DNA of 64,000 bases. It comes from Nocardioides cavernae (GTDB taxonomy: Bacteria; Actinomycetota; Actinomycetes; Propionibacteriales; Nocardioidaceae). Both the position numbers and the translations under genes were made by a program. Below, one piece after another: positions 59,786-64,000 of this stretch. The notes beneath the pieces are model-generated. The model was given only the letters and a program-made list of their open reading frames with translations. It did not search any database and had not been told where the DNA came from. Every line of letters starts with the position of its first letter. Positions within the stretch are counted from its first letter, which is position 1. Location: the NCBI RefSeq assembly GCF_016907475.1, contig NZ_JAFBCA010000001.1, positions 4,216,001 through 4,280,000 of the forward strand, in the 5' to 3' direction.

Positions 59786-61384
59786 TCAGCGCGACAGCAC
59801 CGCCTGGGCGAACACCCCCAGGATGTCCGCGGGCTCGGCAGCGAGGTAGGCCTCACCACCGGTCACCCGGGCCATCTGGCGCAGGGCTCCGAGGTCGGCG
59901 TCCCCGCTGATCGCGATGCCCACCACGCGCACCGGCTTGTCGGGGTCCTTCAGCTCCTCGAGCCGCTGCAGCAGCTGGTCGAGGCCGATCGAGCCGGGAT
60001 CCTCGTTGCGGCCGTCGGTCATCAGGACCACGGAGTTGGAGTAGTGCGGGCGGTAGTTGCGCAGGGCCGTGCGATAGGCGGCCAGCGCCGTGTCGTACAG
60101 CCCGGTCCCGCCGTCGGTGAGGCTGGACATCTGGGCGGCGCGCTCCCGCAGGGCGTAGCGCTGGGTGCGGCCGAAGCGCAGGTCGTCGAGGCGACGGATG
60201 GGCTCGAGCTCGCGCCAGTCCTTCCCTGGCCCACCCTTGTCGATGGAGAAGATCCACAGGCCGACCCGCGCGTGGTCGGGCAGGAATTCGAGCCCGATCC
60301 GGGCCGCGTCGGCCAGCAGGTCCATCCGCGACCCGTTGCCGGCGTCGGCGTCCATCGAGCCGGAGGCGTCGACGACGGCGAGCATGGCCGACGGCACGCT
60401 GAGCTGGCTCCACGAGAAGACCGCCTCCGCGATCGCCTTGGCCGCAGGTGGTCGCAGGGAGGCATCGCCGTCCCCGCCCGGTGCGGCGAGTCCCTCGTCG
60501 GCGATCAACGAGCGCCCCACCGTGCCCTCGAGGTGCTCGGCGAGCGCCCGCGCCAGGGCACGCGACCCGGGCGCGGCGTCGGCGGCGACCATGAGCGGGA
60601 AGTCGAGGACCGGGGCGCCCACGTCGGGGGTCAGGTCGCGGAGGTCGGCACGACCATCCACCGTCTCCAGCTGCTGCTCAGTGGCGACCACCAGCCGCGG
60701 TGAGCGACGCGCGAACATGGCCGGCTGGACCGTCGTGTCCTCTCCGTCCACGGTGCGGGCACCCTGGGCCTGCGCGAAGGGGACCAGGAGCTGGCGGGCG
60801 GCGTCCCGGGTCCGGCCCACCGCGCGGGCCTCGGCCTCCGGTGCGGTCACCGCGAGGGCGCCCACGACCGACGACTCCGGGTTGGGCACGGAGACCAGTC
60901 CCGACGCCTCGGCGTCGCCCCACGTCGCGAAGCGCTGCGCTGCGTTGCCGCCCACGAGGACCACATGCGTCCGGGCCAGGCTCTTCACCAGCAGCCTCGG
61001 TCGGGGGGCCCGGCCGAGGAAGGCCTCGGTGGTCACGAAGTGCGCCTCCGGGATCCAGACGTCCGGCAGCCGGCTGCCCAGCGAGGCGCCGCGAGCGACC
61101 TCCATGCCCGGCCGCAGCGCCGGGTCGACCTGCACGCAGTCGGGCGTGACGTCCGCCAGGGCGGCCACCACCACGCTGTACATCTCCGGCGCGACGACGA
61201 GGTCGACGCTGCGGAACTCGGCGCACCCGTCGTCGGAGGCGGCGACCCCGTCGTCGCCGCGGGACAGTGCGAACCACGTGGCGCCCGCGCCGACCGCAAG
61301 TCCTGTCACCAGCACCACGACCGCCAGCACGGCGGTCGACGTCATCATGGCGCGGCCGGGTCCGCGCTGGTCGTTGCTCTGCAT
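59786..61384 (-). CDS. Membrane-anchored solute-binding/VWA fusion protein (paralogue 2)
   Basis: 532 residues from the ATG at 61384 (GGGGGA before it; a TTG at 61396 is less likely). One N-terminal helix (about 16-38) and the same two-part outside region as paralogue 1: a binding-protein-like domain (about 50-320; VDLVVAPEMYSVVVAALADV, DVWIPEAHF, ALAVTAPEAEA) and a VWA domain (about 330-530) with MIDAS DASGSMD (about 338), GGTGLYDTA and MTDGRNED. Shared landmarks are VPSAMLAVVDASGSM versus VPSSILAVVDLSGSM and the identical plan. Only four genes separate the two ends, so this is a local duplication with strong divergence. Confidence 0.85.
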   Translation of the reverse strand: MQSNDQRGPGRAMMTSTAVLAVVVLVTGLAVGAGATWFALSRGDDGVAASDDGCAEFRSVDLVVAPEMYSVVVAALADVTPDCVQVDPALRPGMEVARGASLGSRLPDVWIPEAHFVTTEAFLGRAPRPRLLVKSLARTHVVLVGGNAAQRFATWGDAEASGLVSVPNPESSVVGALAVTAPEAEARAVGRTRDAARQLLVPFAQAQGARTVDGEDTTVQPAMFARRSPRLVVATEQQLETVDGRADLRDLTPDVGAPVLDFPLMVAADAAPGSRALARALAEHLEGTVGRSLIADEGLAAPGGDGDASLRPPAAKAIAEAVFSWSQLSVPSAMLAVVDASGSMDADAGNGSRMDLLADAARIGLEFLPDHARVGLWIFSIDKGGPGKDWRELEPIRRLDDLRFGRTQRYALRERAAQMSSLTDGGTGLYDTALAAYRTALRNYRPHYSNSVVLMTDGRNEDPGSIGLDQLLQRLEELKDPDKPVRVVGIAISGDADLGALRQMARVTGGEAYLAAEPADILGVFAQAVLSR

Positions 61385-61491
61385 CGGGTCCCCCAAGATC
61401 CCTAAGGTAAAGAAACGCTAGGAGGAGGCCCGGGCGACCCGGTTGCTACTGGCCGGTCATCGTCAGAGTTGGGGAGGGCGCTGCGCGGGCG

Positions 61492-62775
61492 TCAGCCGAT
61501 CCGGTCGAGCACGATCTCCGTGCCGACACCGCTCGCGTCGCCACCGATGTCGAAGCCGCCCTCGAGCGAGGCCAGCGCCCGCTCGAAGCGCTCCGGCTCA
61601 TCGGTGAGCAGCGTGAACAGCGGCTGGCCCTCGGTGACCTCGTCGCCGGGCCGCGCGTGCCACACGACGCCGGCACCCGCCTGCACCGGGTCCTCCTTGC
61701 GCGCCCGCCCGGCGCCGAGGCGCCAGGCGGCCATGCCGACCGCCATCGCGTCGAGCCGGGTGAGGGTGCCGCTCGACGGCGCGGTGACGACGTGCGACTC
61801 CTTCGCCTCGGGCAGGGCGGCGTCCGGGTCGCCGCCCTGGGCGCGGATCATCGCCTTCCACGCGTCCATCGCCGAGCCGTCGGCCAGCTTGTCCGCCGGG
61901 TCGACGGCGTCACGCCCGGCGCCGGCGAGCATCTCGCGGGCCAGGGCGAGGGTCAGCTCCACCACGTCGGCGGGGCCGCCGCCCGCCAGGACGTCCACGG
62001 ACTCCTGCACCTCCACTGCGTTGCCCGCGGTCAGCCCGAGCGGGGTCGCCATGTCGGTGAGCAGGGCGACGGTGTGCACCCCCGCGTCGGTGCCGAGCGC
62101 CACCATCGTCTCGGCGAGCTCGCGCGCGGAGTCGAGGTCCTTCATGAAGGCGCCGCTGCCGACCTTGACGTCCAGCACCAGGGCCCCGGTGCCCTCGGCG
62201 ATCTTCTTGCTCATGATCGAGCTGGCGATGAGCGGGATCGCCTCGACCGTGCCGGTGACGTCGCGCAGGGCGTACAGCTTCTTGTCGGCCGGGGCGAGGC
62301 CGTCGCCGGCGGCGCAGATCACGGCGCCGACGTCCTCGAGGATGGCGAACATCTCCTCGTTGCTCAGCGCCGCGCGCCACCCGGGGATCGACTCGAGCTT
62401 GTCGAGCGTGCCACCGGTGTGGCCCAGGCCCCGGCCCGAGAGCTGGGGGACGGCGACGCCGCAGGCCGCGACAAGCGGGGCCAGCGGCAGGGTGATCTTG
62501 TCGCCGACGCCACCGGTGGAGTGCTTGTCGGCCGTCGGGCGGGACAGCGAGGAGAAGTCCATCCGCTCCCCCGAGGCGATCATGGCGCCGGTCCAGCGCG
62601 AGATCTCCCTGCGGTTCATGCCGTTGAGCAGGATCGCCATGGCGAGCGACGACATCTGCTCGTCGGCGACGTCGCCGCGCGTGTAGGCGTCGATCACCCA
62701 GTCGATCTGGCTGTCGGACAGCTCGTGCTTGTCGCGCTTGGCGAGGATCACCTCGACGGCGTCGTGGGCAGCCAC
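61492..62775 (-). CDS. deoA: Thymidine phosphorylase
   Basis: 427 residues from the GTG at 62775, whose first base is shared with the cdd stop (TAGTG). Phosphorolysis of (deoxy)thymidine/uridine to base and deoxyribose 1-phosphate. Seen: KHSTGGVGDKITLPLAPL (phosphate site), SGRGLGHTGGTLDKLESIPG, ALRDVTGTVEAIPLIASSIMSKKIAEG and LDVKVGSGAFMK, all canonical. RBS-like AGGAAC precedes the start. It is tightly coupled to cdd and followed by the VWA paralogue 2 after 107 nt with its own promoter-like TAGCGT. Confidence 0.97.
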   Translation of the reverse strand: MAAHDAVEVILAKRDKHELSDSQIDWVIDAYTRGDVADEQMSSLAMAILLNGMNRREISRWTGAMIASGERMDFSSLSRPTADKHSTGGVGDKITLPLAPLVAACGVAVPQLSGRGLGHTGGTLDKLESIPGWRAALSNEEMFAILEDVGAVICAAGDGLAPADKKLYALRDVTGTVEAIPLIASSIMSKKIAEGTGALVLDVKVGSGAFMKDLDSARELAETMVALGTDAGVHTVALLTDMATPLGLTAGNAVEVQESVDVLAGGGPADVVELTLALAREMLAGAGRDAVDPADKLADGSAMDAWKAMIRAQGGDPDAALPEAKESHVVTAPSSGTLTRLDAMAVGMAAWRLGAGRARKEDPVQAGAGVVWHARPGDEVTEGQPLFTLLTDEPERFERALASLEGGFDIGGDASGVGTEIVLDRIG

Positions 62776-63245
62776 TAGTCGGTTCCTTCCGCTGCTGCGT
62801 CGGCCATGTCGGCCATGTGGGTGAGGTCGTCGGGTCCGAAGGCGTCGGGCAGCACCTCGGACATGGGCTTGACCCCCGAAACGGTCCAGACCAGGAGGTC
62901 GCGACCGCCGTGCTCGAACAGGAGCTGGCGGCACCGGCCGCACGGCATGATGATCTCACCCCCGCCGTTGACGCAGACGAAGTGCGTCAGCCGACCGCCG
63001 CCGGTTGCGTGCAGGTGGGAGACCAGTCCGCACTCGGCACAGAGCACGACGCCGTACGCCGCGTTCTCCACGTTGCAGCCGATCACGATCCGGCCGTCAT
63101 CGGCCCGTGCAGCCGCGCCCACCTTGTAGTGGGAGTAGGGGGCGTAGGCCCGCTGCATCACCTCGGTGGCAGCCGCCCTGAGCTCGTGCCAGCCCTGTTG
63201 GTCCAACGTCTCGTGCACGGCGTCCTCCACTGTTCGCTCCGCCAT
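62775..63245 (-). CDS. cdd: Cytidine deaminase
   Basis: 156 residues. Hydrolytic deamination of cytidine/deoxycytidine. Zinc and catalytic motifs: GCNVENAAYGVVLCAECGL (CAE, with catalytic Glu) and MPCGRCRQLL (two zinc Cys), plus YAPYSHYKVGAAA at the N-terminus. The C-terminus has an extra acidic tail. It heads the cdd-deoA unit and is divergent from the BMP-family gene. Its RBS (GGAGGG) abuts a stable hairpin in the leader. Confidence 0.97.
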   Translation of the reverse strand: MAERTVEDAVHETLDQQGWHELRAAATEVMQRAYAPYSHYKVGAAARADDGRIVIGCNVENAAYGVVLCAECGLVSHLHATGGGRLTHFVCVNGGGEIIMPCGRCRQLLFEHGGRDLLVWTVSGVKPMSEVLPDAFGPDDLTHMADMADAAAEGTD

Positions 63246-63249
63246 CCCT

Positions 63250-63269
63250 CCGCCTGCTCCTGCAGGCGG
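63250..63269 (-). promoter_or_regulatory. Hairpin next to the cdd ribosome binding site
   Basis: On the minus strand CCGCCTGC and GCAGGCGG form an 8-bp stem with an AGGA loop, ending directly against GGAGGG and the ATG at 63245. Both the loop and the 3' flank contain Shine-Dalgarno-like purines, so folding could limit access to the start. Confidence 0.5.
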
Positions 63270-63317
63270 CCACTATGGCGCATACCGTGAACCGGCGGTC
63301 TTTGGCAGGTTCCGCCG

Positions 63318-63336
63318 AAAGTCGTCCGGCGACTTT
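63318..63336 (+). promoter_or_regulatory. Terminator-like hairpin in the cdd/BMP divergent region
   Basis: AAAGTCG and CGACTTT arms around a TCCGG loop, followed by TTATG on the plus strand. It looks like a small intrinsic terminator but lies between two divergent genes, so an attenuator or operator role is more sensible. A possible -35 GTGACG (about 63371) and -10 CATCAT (about 63394) for the BMP gene lie to its right. Confidence 0.4.
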
Positions 63337-63450
63337 TATGTCTCAAACGCATTTCAGAAGTACCGAACCTCGTGACGGGGTGCGCCACGGCAGGCATCAT
63401 GCTCCCGGAAAGCTGACCCCACCCGGGGGTGCACGAACTTGGAGGCATTT

Positions 63451-64000
63451 GTGTTGAAGACGAGGAAGGTCGTCTCGAGCGGCCTCGTGGCGCTGCTCGC
63501 CGCCGCGACCCTGGCTGCGTGTGGTGACGCGCCCGAGGAAGACACCACCGGGAGCGGCAGCGACAGCACCCCGGCCGCCAGCGACTTCCTGCCGTGCATC
63601 GTGTCCGACGCCGGAGGGTTCGACGACAAGTCGTTCAACCAGCTCGGCTTCGAGGGTGCCCAGCAGGCCGCCGACGAGCTCGGCGTCGAGCTGAAGCCGG
63701 TCGAGTCCAACAGCGAGAACGACTACGGCCCCAACCTGGAGAGCCTGGTCGGCGAGGGCTGTGACGTCATCGTGACCGTCGGCTTCGCCCTGGCCGCGGC
63801 GACCAAGGAGTCGGCAGCCGCCAACCCCGACATCGAGTACGTCCTGATCGACGACTCCGCCGACGGCGGCGACGACGGTGCGACCTTCGACGGCAAGGCC
63901 GACGTGGAGAACATCAAGCCGCTGCTCTACAACACCGCCGAGGCCGCGTTCCTCGCCGGCTACGCCGCTGCCGACTACACCAAGACCGGCAAGGTCGGCA
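63451..64000 (+). CDS. BMP-family nucleoside-binding lipoprotein (cut by window edge)
   Basis: The first 183 residues are visible. GTG start with GGAGG 5 nt before it. Lipoprotein signal with LAAC (Cys 24) after a helix VVSSGLVALLAAATLAA, then an acidic linker and the BMP/PnrA fold: CIVSDAGGFDDKSFNQLGFEGAQQAADELG, PNLESLVGEGCDVIVTVGFALA, ENIKPLLYNTAEAAFLAGYAAADYTKTGKVG. BMP lipoproteins bring purine or pyrimidine nucleosides to an ABC importer, whose genes are expected beyond the edge. Divergent from cdd-deoA, so import and catabolism would be regulated together. Confidence 0.93.
   Translation, partial: MLKTRKVVSSGLVALLAAATLAACGDAPEEDTTGSGSDSTPAASDFLPCIVSDAGGFDDKSFNQLGFEGAQQAADELGVELKPVESNSENDYGPNLESLVGEGCDVIVTVGFALAAATKESAAANPDIEYVLIDDSADGGDDGATFDGKADVENIKPLLYNTAEAAFLAGYAAADYTKTGKVG

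Noticed and set aside
1..64000. tRNA, rRNA, CRISPR, insertion sequences, prophage
   Set aside because: No cloverleaf-like or rRNA segment, no regularly spaced direct repeats, no transposase or integrase was recognised anywhere in the window.

Overview
The window comes from a very GC-rich, high-coding-density chromosome of an actinobacterium. The best guess is Nocardioides or a close relative in Propionibacteriales. Reasons: a biotin-dependent acyl-CoA carboxylase with a separate small epsilon subunit, a DUF222/HNH endonuclease gene, an IdeR/DtxR-type iron box, many GTG starts, 1-4 nt ATGA/GTGA/TGATG overlaps inside operons, and many genes whose -10-like hexamer lies 6-7 nt before the start codon (leaderless style). 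No rRNA, tRNA, CRISPR array, insertion sequence, integrase or phage gene was seen. The first and last genes are cut by the window edges.

Layout. 0-3.5 kb: adenylate cyclase (partial), PH-domain membrane protein and biotin ligase on the minus strand, divergent from the acyl-CoA carboxylase beta and epsilon genes. 3.7-8.7 kb: a secreted Ig-like protein, a DUF885 metallopeptidase-like protein, Maf, a CDP-alcohol phosphatidyltransferase and a VTT-type membrane protein. 8.8-13 kb: a NatAB-like ABC exporter and a NarL-type two-component system, all minus. 13-17 kb: HNH endonuclease, YnfA-like protein, acyl-CoA dehydrogenase, luciferase-like oxidoreductase. 17.2-23.5 kb: a five-part iron unit (iron box, binding lipoprotein, permease, ATPase, and a translationally coupled adenylation/carrier/membrane acyltransferase fusion). 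This is the most unusual locus of the window. 23.6-33.2 kb: acyl-CoA carboxylase alpha, a TetR/flavin dehydrogenase pair, a divergent TetR/epimerase pair, pyruvate carboxylase. 33.2-39.1 kb: SGNH lipoprotein esterase, SpoIID/LytB-domain protein, endonuclease VIII-like glycosylase, two flavoprotein disulfide reductases. 39.2-52.3 kb: gamma-glutamylcyclotransferase-like protein, purine nucleoside phosphorylase, uronate dehydrogenase-like protein, a MerR/aldo-keto reductase pair, DUF2252, thiol peroxidase, MOSC, VOC, phosphohexomutase, a secreted beta-helix protein, a YidC-like insertase, a TetR/quinone oxidoreductase pair and another PH-like membrane protein. 52.3-64 kb: deoC with two aldehyde dehydrogenase genes (one full, one half-length), two paralogous solute-binding/VWA fusion proteins, a uridine kinase-like protein, adenosine deaminase, a MaoC-like hydratase, deoA-cdd, and a BMP-family nucleoside-binding lipoprotein.

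How the parts fit. The carboxylase subunits, biotin ligase, pyruvate carboxylase and acyl-CoA dehydrogenase describe acyl-CoA and anaplerotic metabolism. The right-hand part, with the phosphorylase at 39.7 kb and the phosphohexomutase at 46 kb, reads as nucleoside uptake and salvage: import by the BMP lipoprotein, deamination by Cdd and adenosine deaminase, phosphorolysis by DeoA and PNP, possible pentose/hexose phosphate isomerisation, and cleavage by DeoC to acetaldehyde, which the adjoining aldehyde dehydrogenase could oxidise.

Between genes the sequence carries much dyad symmetry: paired operators in four regulator-linked promoters, a perfect 16-bp palindrome before the acyl-CoA dehydrogenase gene, two small families of long intergenic palindromes (two copies each), and a perfect 27-bp hairpin.
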